Below are positions 23,990-31,925 of a stretch of DNA of 64,000 nt, piece after piece. Source of the stretch: Streptomyces broussonetiae. GTDB lineage: Bacteria > Actinomycetota > Actinomycetes > Streptomycetales > Streptomycetaceae. Each line of letters starts with the position of its first letter. Position 1 is the stretch's first letter. The notes under the pieces are model-generated. The model saw nothing but the letters and a program-made list of their open reading frames with translations. It searched no databases and was not told where the DNA came from. The DNA is taken from the NCBI RefSeq assembly GCF_009796285.1, contig NZ_CP047020.1:6200001-6264000 (forward strand), read 5' to 3'. The position numbers were made by a program, and so were the translations under genes.

Positions 23990-24879
23990 GGGAACGGCCG
24001 ACCGGTGACCACGGCGGCGATCGTCGTCCCGCGCGCGTAGGCGCCTTCTTCCGCGAGAGTGACAAGTCCGTAGAGCAACTTGGCGACATAGAGACGCTCG
24101 ACGAGCAGCCCGTGGCGGTCCTCGAAGTCCCGTGCGAACGCATGCAGTGCGGGGGTCGTACGGGCGTACCCGCCGAAGTGGAAGCGTTCCTCCAGCGACC
24201 AGGAGCCGGTACGACGGCCGAAGGCACGTTCCTGCAGTGCCTGGATGTCGGCTTCCAGGAAGCCGCCCTTGAGGACCGGTACGCCGAGCGCGCGCTGCCC
24301 GGGTGCCAGACCCGCGGCCAGCCCCGCGAGCGTGCCACCGGTGCCGCAGGCGACGGCCACGACATCGGCGTGCCCGCGCAGTTCCTCGCCGAGGGCCCGG
24401 CAGCCGCGCACGGCCGCGTTGTTGCTGCCGCCCTCGGGGACGACGTACGCCTCCTCGACACCGGCCGCGCGCAGGATCGCGGCCAGGATGTCCGGCTCGG
24501 TCTTGCGCCGGTACGTCGATCTGTCGACGAAGTGCAGCCGCATGCCGTCGGCCGCGCACCGGGCCAGGGACGGGTTGAGCGGACGGCCGGCCAGCTCCTC
24601 GCCGCGGACCACGCCGGTGGTCGGCAGCCCGAGGAGGCGGCCCGCGGCGGCGGTGGCCCGCAGATGGTTGGAGTAGGCCCCGCCGAACGTGACCAGCGGC
24701 CGGCCGTGCGCCGCCGCGATGTTCGGCACCAGCTTGCGCCACTTGTTGCCGATCAGCTCCGGGTGGACGAGGTCGTCGCGCTTGAGCAGCAGCCGCAGCC
24801 CGCGCCGCCCGAACCGCTCGTCCCGCACCTCCTGCAGGGGCGAGGGGAGCCGGGGAGCGAGGGCGTCGAGGCTGGTCAC
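23965..24879 (-). CDS. PLP enzyme, D-cysteine desulfhydrase / ACC deaminase family
   Basis: This fold-type II PLP enzyme of 304 residues has LLLKRDDLVHPELIGNKWRK (the Schiff-base Lys is likely within GNKWRK), FGGAYSNHLRA (PLP pyridine-ring contact) and a Gly-rich phosphate loop ACGTGGTLAG. Family members degrade D-cysteine to pyruvate, H2S and ammonia or deaminate aminocyclopropane-carboxylate; the residues visible do not separate the two. The start is taken as the GTG at 24879 (VTSLDALAPRL). A GACAAT hexamer lies just upstream, so the message may be leaderless. The 3' end overlaps the convergent antiporter by 25 bases. Confidence 0.85.
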   Translation of the reverse strand: MTSLDALAPRLPSPLQEVRDERFGRRGLRLLLKRDDLVHPELIGNKWRKLVPNIAAAHGRPLVTFGGAYSNHLRATAAAGRLLGLPTTGVVRGEELAGRPLNPSLARCAADGMRLHFVDRSTYRRKTEPDILAAILRAAGVEEAYVVPEGGSNNAAVRGCRALGEELRGHADVVAVACGTGGTLAGLAAGLAPGQRALGVPVLKGGFLEADIQALQERAFGRRTGSWSLEERFHFGGYARTTPALHAFARDFEDRHGLLVERLYVAKLLYGLVTLAEEGAYARGTTIAAVVTGRPFPQAWPASR

Positions 24880-24920
24880 GCTCCATTGTCGCCCGGCCCG
24901 GGTGCCCGGCCGCGGTGGTA

Positions 24921-25514
24921 CTACCCCTGCAGCCGCGCTCCGACCCGCTCCCGCAGCCAGGCCATGTCGAAGCCGCGCGGGTCCACCTTCCCCGGCTGCC
25001 ACTCCAGGTGGCCGATGACCGACTGCTGCGACCACCCGTGCCGGCGGCACACCGCCGCCGCGGCGCGGGTGATCGCCTCCAGCTGGGCCTTCGGCCAGGT
25101 ATCCACGCCGTCGCCCAGGTTCTCGCACTCGAAGCCGTAGAAGTGCCGGTCGCCGTCGGTGTCCGCCACGGTGTCCGGCGGCAGCCCCGTCTCGGCGATC
25201 ACCGCGCGCAGGACCTCGTCGTCGCCGGGCCCGGCATGGTTGGCCCGGCCGTGGCCGACCAGGTGGACCGTGCCGTCCTTGGTGATCACACCGTGGCACA
25301 GCGGGCCCGGCAGCCCCTCGTAGCCGTCCCGGCAGACCTGGACCGTGCGCGCGCCGCCCAGGGTCACCGTGTGGTGGACCATCACGCCGTGCACCGGTCC
25401 CCACGGCCCCTTGTGGTTGCGGTTGTGGTGCCGCCAGTCGCCGGCCTCGGCGACCCTGACGCCCTCCGCCAGCAGAACGTCCAGAAACGTGCTCGCGGAC
25501 ATGGGTGGGGCCAT
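24921..25514 (-). CDS. N-acetylmuramoyl-L-alanine amidase (amidase_2 / PGRP type)
   Basis: This zinc amidase of 197 residues cleaves the bond between MurNAc and L-Ala of peptidoglycan stems. Metal and catalytic residues are visible in VHGVMVHHTVT (first His ligand), HFYGFECEN, and GHLEWQPGKVDP (second His and Lys). It lacks a signal peptide and any cell-wall binding repeat, unlike usual secreted autolysins; cytosolic recycling, holin-type release or a phage-derived endolysin origin are possible. It sits upstream of the PLP enzyme gene on the same strand and is divergent from the encapsulin gene. Confidence 0.88.
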   Translation of the reverse strand: MAPPMSASTFLDVLLAEGVRVAEAGDWRHHNRNHKGPWGPVHGVMVHHTVTLGGARTVQVCRDGYEGLPGPLCHGVITKDGTVHLVGHGRANHAGPGDDEVLRAVIAETGLPPDTVADTDGDRHFYGFECENLGDGVDTWPKAQLEAITRAAAAVCRRHGWSQQSVIGHLEWQPGKVDPRGFDMAWLRERVGARLQG

Positions 25515-25795
25515 GCCGTCTCCTTCACTCGCGCCTCGTCCCGCAGCGAACCTCTACCGAAAAGCAGGCGTCCCGGACCACCTGGTTCGCACGCCGTGCG
25601 AGCCGATCCGGCCAGGTGGCGTGGGTCGGCGGCCCCGTGGGGTCTGTACGAAGTCCCCCTTTATGCCCAGGAGTTCAATGATCCATTCCCGCTCTTTCGG
25701 GTAATGGCGACGGCGCGTTCCGTGATGGAAGGCTCGGCCTCGAGACCGGTGCGCGTGCGATCCGGCACCGGGCATACATGGGAGGACATTTCCTT

Positions 25796-27202
25796 ATGTC
25801 GGTAGGCGAAGAGGTCCGCACGGACGAGGGCAAGCCCCAGCAGTCCCTCGGCACAGCGGCCGCGCGGAACCTGGCCACCACCACCAAGTCCGTTCCGCAG
25901 ATGCAGGAGATCAGCTCCCGCTGGCTGCTGCGCACGCTCCCGTGGGTGGATGTACAGGGCGGCACGTACCGCGTGAACAGGCGGCTGACGTACGCCGTCG
26001 GCGACGGCCGCATCACCTTCGTGAAGACCGGGGACCAGGTCGAGGTCATCCCGGCCGAGCTGGGCGAGCTGCCGGCCCTGCGCGCCTACGAGGACGAGGA
26101 AGTGCTGACGGAGCTGGCCCGGCGCTGCCGTCAGCGCGACTTCGCTCCCGGAGAGGTCATCGCCGACTTCGGCAACCAGACCAATGAGGTCTACCTGCTC
26201 GCGCACGGCAGGGTCGAGAAGATCGGCACGGGCCCGTACGGCGACGACGCCGTCCTCGGGGTCCTCGCCGACGGCGCCTACTTCGGCGAGCAGGCCCTGC
26301 TCGACCCGGACGCCATCTGGGAGTTCACCGCCCGCGCGGACACCGCGACCACGGTGCTGATCCTCAGCCGCCAGGACTTCCAGCAGGTCGCCGAGCGCGC
26401 GGACTCCCTGCGCGCACACCTCGAGCAACTGCGCTCGATCCCCGAGCAGGCGACCAACAAGTACGGCGAGAAGGAAGTCGAGCTGGCGGCCGGCCACTCC
26501 GGCGAGCCCGACATCCCGCACACCTTCGTGGACTACGAGGCGCGGCCCCGCGAGTACGAACTGAGCATCGCCCAGACCGTGCTGCGCGTCCACTCGCGCG
26601 TGGCCGACCTGTACAACCAGCCGATGAACCAGACCGAGCAGCAGCTGCGGCTCACGGTCGAGGCGCTCAAGGAGCGCCAGGAGCACGAGCTGATCAACAA
26701 CCGCGAGTTCGGGCTGCTCCACAACTGCGAGTACGACCAGCGGATCCAGCCGCACGACGGCGTGCCCAGCCCGGACGACATGGACGAGCTGCTCAGCCGC
26801 CGTCGCAGCACCAAGCTGTTCCTGGCCCACCCGCGCGCGATCGCCGCGTTCGGCCGCGAGCTGAACAAGCGGGGCCTGGTACCGGAGACCGTCGAGATCG
26901 GCGGCAACCGCATCCCGACCTGGCGCGGTGTGCCGATCTACCCCTGCAACAAGATCCCGGTCACCCCGGAGCGCACGACGTCGATCATCGCGATGCGTAC
27001 CGGCGAGCAGGACCAGGGCGTCATCGGCCTGCGGCAGTCGGGCATCCCGGACGAGATCGAGCCGAGCCTGTCGGTCCGTTTCATGGGCATCAACGAACAG
27101 GCAGTCATCAACTACCTCGTCACGGCCTACTACTCGTCCGCCGTGCTGGTGCCGGACGCGCTCGGCGTGCTGGAGAACGTCGAGATCGGCCGGTGGAGGT
27201 GA
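25796..27202 (+). CDS. eshB: Family 2B encapsulin shell protein with cyclic-nucleotide-binding domain (EshA/EshB type)
   Basis: This protein of 468 residues is related to Streptomyces EshA. It has an HK97-like encapsulin shell fold (family 2B) interrupted by a cNMP-binding domain at about residues 95-205 (FAPGEVIADFG near 116 and YFGEQALLD near 162). The shell part resumes around PHTFVDYEARPREYELS and ends in ENVEIGRWR. Such proteins assemble into nanocompartments that house a cargo enzyme and may gate it by nucleotide binding. I recall the S. coelicolor homologue at this position (SCO5249) as EshB; the symbol is less certain than the family. ATG 25796 has GGGAGG eight bases upstream. The next gene is its likely cargo. 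Confidence 0.88.
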   Translation: MSVGEEVRTDEGKPQQSLGTAAARNLATTTKSVPQMQEISSRWLLRTLPWVDVQGGTYRVNRRLTYAVGDGRITFVKTGDQVEVIPAELGELPALRAYEDEEVLTELARRCRQRDFAPGEVIADFGNQTNEVYLLAHGRVEKIGTGPYGDDAVLGVLADGAYFGEQALLDPDAIWEFTARADTATTVLILSRQDFQQVAERADSLRAHLEQLRSIPEQATNKYGEKEVELAAGHSGEPDIPHTFVDYEARPREYELSIAQTVLRVHSRVADLYNQPMNQTEQQLRLTVEALKERQEHELINNREFGLLHNCEYDQRIQPHDGVPSPDDMDELLSRRRSTKLFLAHPRAIAAFGRELNKRGLVPETVEIGGNRIPTWRGVPIYPCNKIPVTPERTTSIIAMRTGEQDQGVIGLRQSGIPDEIEPSLSVRFMGINEQAVINYLVTAYYSSAVLVPDALGVLENVEIGRWR

Positions 27203-27314
27203 CGTTTCCGCACTTCGCGGCCGTGTTCTCGCCCGCCGGGGCGGGTAGACCCTCGGCACACGTGTCCGGGCGGGCCGGTGACACCGGCGTGCGCGGACCT
27301 GGCAAGGGGGAGAC

Positions 27315-28493
27315 ATGGCCGAGTTCATGACGGAGACGACGCAGAGCGAACAGCGGTCCCCCGCCGTGCCCCGTCCGGGCGCGGCGGGGGACGCGCGGGG
27401 CGGTACCGGCAGGCCGGAGCAGGAGCAGAGGGCGCCGGACGGCGACGGCACAGAGCCGGCCGAGGGGCAGGAGGCACTGGCCCTGCTGGAGCGCACCAGG
27501 GCCCTGGTCGACCCGGAGCTGCGCGCGGCCCTGGAGTCGCTGCCCGGTTCCATGCGCCGGATAGCGCTCTACCACTTCGGCTGGCAGAACGCCGACGGCA
27601 CCTCGGCGGCGGGCAACGCCGGCAAGGCCATAAGGCCCGCGCTCGTCCTGGCCGCGGCCGAGGCCCTCGGCGGCCCGGCGGCCCGAGCGGCGGCCGTCGG
27701 GGCAGCGGTGGCGGTCGAACTGGTCCACAACTTCACGCTGTTGCACGACGACGTGATGGACCGCGACACCTCCCGCAGGCACCAGCCCACCGCCTGGACC
27801 GTGTTCGGTGACACCGACGCGATCCTCGCCGGGGACACCCTGCTGGCGCTGGCCCTGCGACTGCTCGCCGAGGACGCCCACCCGGCCGGCGGACCGGCCG
27901 CGGCCCGGCTCGCGAACTGCGTCGTGGAGCTGTGCGCCGGAGAGCACACCGACACGGACATGGAGCACCGCGCCCCGGACGAGGTCACCCTCGACGAGGT
28001 GCTCGCCATGGCCGAGGCCAAGACCGGCGCGCTGCTGGGCTGCGCCTGCGCCCTCGGCGCGCTGTACGCGGGCGCCGGGCCGGAGGAGGTGGCGGCGCTG
28101 GACGGCTTCGGCCGCCAGGTGGGGCTCGCCTTCCAGCTGATCGACGACGTCATCGGGATATGGGGTGATCCGGAGCGCACCGGCAAGCCGGCCGGCGCGG
28201 ATCTCGCGGCCCGCAAGAAGTCGCTGCCGGTGGTGGCGGCGCTCACGTCCGGCACCGAGGCGGCGGCGGAGCTGGCCGAGCTGTACGGGAAGCCGTACGT
28301 CGCCGGGGACGCCGAGGGCATCGCGCGCACGGCACTGGCCGTGGAGCGGGCCGGCGGCCGGGACTGGGCGCAGGCCGAGGCGGCCGACCGGATGGCCCGC
28401 GTGATGCAGGAGCTGGCCCGGGCTGTCCCCGACCCCGAGGCGGCGGGTGGACTGCTGGCCCTTGCCGAGTTCGTGACCCGGCGCAGCAGCTGA
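27315..28493 (+). CDS. Polyprenyl diphosphate synthase, probable encapsulin cargo
   Basis: This trans-prenyltransferase of 392 residues adds isopentenyl units to allylic diphosphates. The first Asp-rich motif is LLHDDVMD (Asp at 145, 146, 149); the second is DDVIGIWGD (277-285), the DDxxG-type variant usual in this actinomycete group, and GKAIRPAL and KKSLPV are also present. The first 60 or so residues are a disordered Pro/Gly/Gln/Glu-rich extension absent from ordinary synthases, as expected of a cargo-loading segment for family 2B encapsulins. Product chain length is unknown. It follows the shell gene by 112 bases and ends in a strong terminator. Confidence 0.9.
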   Translation: MAEFMTETTQSEQRSPAVPRPGAAGDARGGTGRPEQEQRAPDGDGTEPAEGQEALALLERTRALVDPELRAALESLPGSMRRIALYHFGWQNADGTSAAGNAGKAIRPALVLAAAEALGGPAARAAAVGAAVAVELVHNFTLLHDDVMDRDTSRRHQPTAWTVFGDTDAILAGDTLLALALRLLAEDAHPAGGPAAARLANCVVELCAGEHTDTDMEHRAPDEVTLDEVLAMAEAKTGALLGCACALGALYAGAGPEEVAALDGFGRQVGLAFQLIDDVIGIWGDPERTGKPAGADLAARKKSLPVVAALTSGTEAAAELAELYGKPYVAGDAEGIARTALAVERAGGRDWAQAEAADRMARVMQELARAVPDPEAAGGLLALAEFVTRRSS

Positions 28494-28581
28494 CGGCTGC
28501 CGGAAACGGCGGCCGGGAGGAATCCGGAGTCCCCGGACCCGCGCGGCTCCTGACCCCGCGCGGTCACGGGGGCTCCGGCCA

Positions 28582-28620
28582 GGCGGGCCTCGCACATCCC
28601 CACAGTGTGCGAGGCCCGCC
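28582..28620 (+). terminator. Strong hairpin terminator after the prenyl synthase
   Basis: A perfect 15-base stem (28582-28596 with 28606-28620) and nine-base loop lie 88 bases past the stop codon, followed by GTTTG. Further on, ACCACT/AGTGGT (28719-28738) is a small palindrome upstream of the next gene; nothing else is seen in 28494-28801. Confidence 0.85.
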
Positions 28621-28801
28621 GTTTGCATGGATTCGGAAGCCGTCCTCCCACTTGAGGCCGTACCGAACGCGTCCCCCGAAATGCCTTGCGGTCGCAGCCT
28701 CCCTGTCACTACAACTGAACCACTACAGATGCAGTGGTCAGGTCTTCGGCCACCCGGACGCCGCGCCGCATCCCGTCAAGTCCTGCAGAAAAGGGATCAG
28801 T

Positions 28802-29386
28802 TTGCGCAAGCTCACCTACTTCATCGCCTGCTCGCTCGACGGCTTCATCGGTGACGAGCACGGCGACGGCTCCGCGATGCTCCGCTTCTTGGACGAGGAG
28901 TACCTCGACTTCCTGAAGACCGAGTTCCCGGAGACCATCCCCACCCACGCCCGTGCGGCGCTCGGCCTCGGTGACCTGGAGAACAAACGGTTCGACACCC
29001 TCATCCAGGGCAGGGCCAGCTACGACCTGGCCCTGAAGGAGGGCGTCACCAGCCCTTACGCCCACCTGCGCGAGTACGTCGCCTCCCGCACGCTCGGCGC
29101 GTCCCCGGACCCGAACGTCGAGATCATCGCCGACGACCTGACCGGCCGGGTCCGCGCACTCAAGGCGGAGGAGGGCGGCCTCGGCATCTATCTGTGCGGC
29201 GGCTCGCACATCGCAGGTGAACTGCTGGACGAGATCGACGAACTCGTCATCAAGAGCTACCCGATCGTCTACGGCACCGGCATGCCGATGTTCGGCACCG
29301 GCCTCGACATCAAGGAGTTCGGCCTCGAAGGGGTGCGCACCTTCACCAACGGGGCCATCGTGCGGACGTACAAAAGGAAGCGCTGA
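28802..29386 (+). CDS. Dihydrofolate-reductase-fold (RibD C-terminal-like) protein
   Basis: This protein of 194 residues of the DHFR/RibD-C fold starts RKLTYFIACSLDGFIGDEHG, typical of this family's first strand and loop. It has a Gly-rich NADPH-binding segment GIYLCGGSHIAGELL and the LVIKSYPIVYGTGMPMF strand. Members are NADPH-dependent reductases of pteridine-like or pyrimidine substrates, but no specific reaction is assigned. The start is the rare TTG at 28802, supported by AAAAGGG seven bases upstream; in-frame ATG/GTG candidates further up lack such a site. DUF952 follows closely on the same strand. Confidence 0.82.
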   Translation: MRKLTYFIACSLDGFIGDEHGDGSAMLRFLDEEYLDFLKTEFPETIPTHARAALGLGDLENKRFDTLIQGRASYDLALKEGVTSPYAHLREYVASRTLGASPDPNVEIIADDLTGRVRALKAEEGGLGIYLCGGSHIAGELLDEIDELVIKSYPIVYGTGMPMFGTGLDIKEFGLEGVRTFTNGAIVRTYKRKR

Positions 29387-29415
29387 GCCCGCCGCCGGCG
29401 CCGTACCGTGGGCGC

Positions 29416-29748
29416 ATGCCGAAACTGCCCCGGATCTTCCACATCACCGAACGCTCCCTGTGGGAAGCGGCTCGTGCGCGCGGCACCTATGAGCTGTCGA
29501 CACGCGGCCGCACGCTCCAGGAGGAGGGCTTCATCCACTTCTCCACCCGCGAGCAGCTCCCGCGCATCGCCGCCTTCCTCTACGGCGACTACGACGGCCC
29601 GGACGAACTGGTCGTACTGGTCGTGGACCCGGCCCTGGTCGGCGCGCCGGTGAAGTACGAGGCGGTGGAGCCCGGCGGGGAGGAGTTCCCGCATGTGTAC
29701 GGGCCGGTCCCGGCCGACGCCGTGGTGGACGTGGAGCCCTGGAAGTGA
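29416..29748 (+). CDS. DUF952 protein
   Basis: This soluble protein of 110 residues has the DUF952 pattern IFHITERSLWEAAR ... EGFIHFSTREQL ... LVVDPALV ... FPHVYGPVP. The fold resembles ADP-ribosyl-binding or glutathione-S-transferase-adjacent small domains, but no activity is known. A TACCGT hexamer ends eight bases upstream of the ATG with no ribosome binding site, so translation is probably from a leaderless mRNA. The gap to the next gene (29749-29969) shows no feature. Confidence 0.85.
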   Translation: MPKLPRIFHITERSLWEAARARGTYELSTRGRTLQEEGFIHFSTREQLPRIAAFLYGDYDGPDELVVLVVDPALVGAPVKYEAVEPGGEEFPHVYGPVPADAVVDVEPWK

Positions 29749-29969
29749 GCGGGCCGGTCGCGTCTCGCGCGTAGCGGTCGCCCGATGCCGGCCTGGGCCC
29801 TGGCGTCGAACTCCCGCCTGCCCCGCGACGCCGTGCACGCCCTCTCGCCGCACCGGGCCCGGGCCCGAGTACGTCCAGCACGAGGGCCGGGACCCGGCAC
29901 CCCGGGAGCACGCACCTGACGCCGCGAGGCCCGTCCTCCGGGCGGACGGCGGGAGTCCGACGGCAGGAC

Positions 29970-30734
29970 CTAGTGACCGCCGGGCCGACGACCGGTGCTC
30001 GGCAGGCCGCCCGTCTGCGGGTCCCGGCCGGTCAGGCAGTAGACGCCGCCTGCCGGGTCGCGCATCACCGACCAGTGCGGGCCGTGGTGCACGGCGACGG
30101 CCCCCAGTCGCTCGTGCCGGGCGCGGACCTCGGCGATGTCCGCGCAGGCGAGGTCGAGATGGGCGGAGGCGGGGCGCTCGGCGTCGAGCCGCTGCAGCAG
30201 GATCCGTACGGGGAGCGCGGCCGGCGGCCTGAGCACCTCGAACTCCGGCCGGGACCCGGTGAGCCGGTCCCAGCCGGTGAGAGCGGCCCAGAACTCCGAC
30301 TCGGGGGCGTACGCGGACGGCGGGATGTCGAGGCACACCTGGTCCAGCCGGCTGCCCGCCACCACGGGCGGCCGTACCGCCTCGCCGTGCCACTGCACCG
30401 CACAGAACAACTGCCCTGCGGGAGAGCGCAGTACGACCCAGTCGCCGTGGTCCGCCACGAGATCCGCGCCGAGTCCGCGGGCGGCCCCGGCCAACTGCCC
30501 TACGTCCTCGGTGCACAGGTCGAGATGGGCGCCGCCGTCCCCCTCGGCGACCCCCTGGAGCTTCACGCAGGCATCCGCCCAGTCGGCCGCGTCGGGCACC
30601 AGGGTCATGAACTCACCCTGCTCGCCCCGGGGTTCGGACGCCCGGGTGCCGGTGACCGTCGTCCAGAAGGCACTCGCCTCGGACAGGCGGTCGGCGGGGC
30701 GGTCGGCGAAGGCGTACGTCCAGCGAATGGTCAC
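29970..30734 (-). CDS. Double-domain VOC (glyoxalase-like) protein
   Basis: This protein of 254 residues is made of two vicinal-oxygen-chelate modules (about 1-115 and 125-245). Each ends in the usual aspartate/glycine strand (SPAGQLFCAVQWH and DPAGGVYCLTGRD). VOC proteins include glyoxalases, dioxygenases and drug-binding resistance proteins; the metal ligands are not complete enough to say it is an enzyme. On the minus strand TACACT ends seven bases before the GTG (30734), so it is probably leaderless. The next gene upstream is another VOC protein. Confidence 0.85.
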   Translation of the reverse strand: MTIRWTYAFADRPADRLSEASAFWTTVTGTRASEPRGEQGEFMTLVPDAADWADACVKLQGVAEGDGGAHLDLCTEDVGQLAGAARGLGADLVADHGDWVVLRSPAGQLFCAVQWHGEAVRPPVVAGSRLDQVCLDIPPSAYAPESEFWAALTGWDRLTGSRPEFEVLRPPAALPVRILLQRLDAERPASAHLDLACADIAEVRARHERLGAVAVHHGPHWSVMRDPAGGVYCLTGRDPQTGGLPSTGRRPGGH

Positions 30735-30789
30735 GCCCCGGAGTGTAGGCGCGAACCGCCGGAAGACCGCCGGGAATTCACGGCACGCG

Positions 30790-31206
30790 TCACTCGGCGG
30801 GCCGCTGGAGGAATCGCAGCTGGTTGCCCGCCGGATCCCGGAAGGCGCAGTCGCGCACGCCGTACGGCTGGTCCGTCGGCTCCTGGAGTACATCGGCGCC
30901 GGACTCCCGCACCCGCTCGAACAGCGCGTCGCAGTCCTCGGTCGTGAAGAGGACGCCCCGCAGCATGCCCTTGGCGAGCAGTTCGGCCATCGCCTGCCGG
31001 TCGGCGGGTGAGGCGTCCGGGTTCGCGCCGGGCGGCTCCAGCACGATCTCGACGTCCGGCTGGAGCGGCGAGCCCAGGGTCACCCAGCGCATGCCCTCGA
31101 AGCCCACGTCGTTGCGGACCTCGAGGCCGAGCACGTCGCGGTAGAAGGCGAGCGCCTTGTCATGGTCGTCCACCGCGATGAAGCAGGTCTTGAGTTTCAC
31201 GTCCAT
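30790..31206 (-). CDS. VOC family protein
   Basis: This single-module VOC protein of 138 residues (MDVKLKTCFIAVDDHDKALAF ... YGVRDCAFRDPAGNQLRFLQ) is of the kind often annotated glyoxalase/bleomycin-resistance-like. Its pairing with an AraC regulator just upstream on the same strand recurs in actinomycetes and suggests the regulator controls it. A TAGCGT hexamer ends six bases before the ATG, so it may be leaderless and have its own promoter. The substrate is unknown. Confidence 0.88.
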   Translation of the reverse strand: MDVKLKTCFIAVDDHDKALAFYRDVLGLEVRNDVGFEGMRWVTLGSPLQPDVEIVLEPPGANPDASPADRQAMAELLAKGMLRGVLFTTEDCDALFERVRESGADVLQEPTDQPYGVRDCAFRDPAGNQLRFLQRPAE

Positions 31207-31263
31207 AGGCTCACGCTAGGCCCATCCGGACCGCGGCGCGCGCGAGTCGGTCGAGAGCCAACA

Positions 31264-31323
31264 GGGCCGGGCTCAACAGGGACGGGCTCAACAGGGACGG
31301 GTTCAGTAGGGACGGGTTCAGTA
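31264..31323. repeat. Four 15-base tandem repeats
   Basis: Four copies of a 15-base unit, GGGMCGGGYTCARYA, run from 31264 to 31323. The last unit overlaps the end of the AraC-type gene and supplies its stop codon. It lies in the gap before the VOC gene. Confidence 0.85.
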
Positions 31324-31716
31324 GGGGCGACGGCGGGGGCGGGTGAACGTACGGGCCACACAGGACGGGATCACCGCGCTCTCCCGGTGGTCGCGGGCCC
31401 GGTAGGCACTCGGCGTCTCTCCGACCAGCTCGGTGAAGCGGGAGCTGAAGGAGCCGAGCGACGTACAGCCGACGGCGAGACACACCTCCGTCACGGTGAG
31501 ATCACCCCGGCGCAGCAGCGCCTTGGCCCGCTCGATCCTGCGGGTCATCAGATAGCTGTACGGCGTCTCCCCGAAGGCCTTGCGGAAGCTGCGCTGGAAG
31601 TGGCCGGGGGACATGTGGGCGCCCCGGGCCAGCTCGGTCATGTCGAGCGGCTCGGCGTACTCGCGGTCCATCCGGTCACGCACCCGGCGCAGCCGTCTGA
31701 GGTCCTCCAGGGTCAC
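31318..31716 (-). CDS. AraC-family transcriptional regulator (DNA-binding domain only)
   Basis: This protein of 132 residues is essentially just the AraC/XylS double helix-turn-helix: LTELARGAHMSPGHFQRSF and VTEVCLAVGCTSLGSFSSRF, then TELVGETPSAYRAR. No ligand-binding domain is present. I start it at the GTG at 31716 (VTLEDLRRLRRVRDRM); longer in-frame starts add an Arg-rich stretch unlike the family. Stand-alone AraC domains of this kind commonly sit next to a VOC gene, as here. Copies of GCCCAAACGT at 31798-31807 and 31821-31830 upstream may be its operators. Confidence 0.83.
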   Translation of the reverse strand: MTLEDLRRLRRVRDRMDREYAEPLDMTELARGAHMSPGHFQRSFRKAFGETPYSYLMTRRIERAKALLRRGDLTVTEVCLAVGCTSLGSFSSRFTELVGETPSAYRARDHRESAVIPSCVARTFTRPRRRPY

Positions 31717-31925
31717 GCCGACAGCTTGGCACAGGGCACTGACACCGAGGAGGGGACGTCTTCCCGAGCGCCGTCCCGCACGGCCTGCCTGGGCGCCGCC
31801 CAAACGTCTCCTCGAGCGCTGCCCAAACGTTTTCCGACAGGAACGCACAACAGACTTCCCCATCTTCGACACGCCGTTAGCCTTCAGTTCTCCGCGCATT
31901 GGCCTGCCCTTGCTTGCCTTGGGGA

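Noticed and set aside
31740..31925. PHO boxes before the Pit transporter
   Set aside because: No 11-base GTTCACC-type direct repeats were found.
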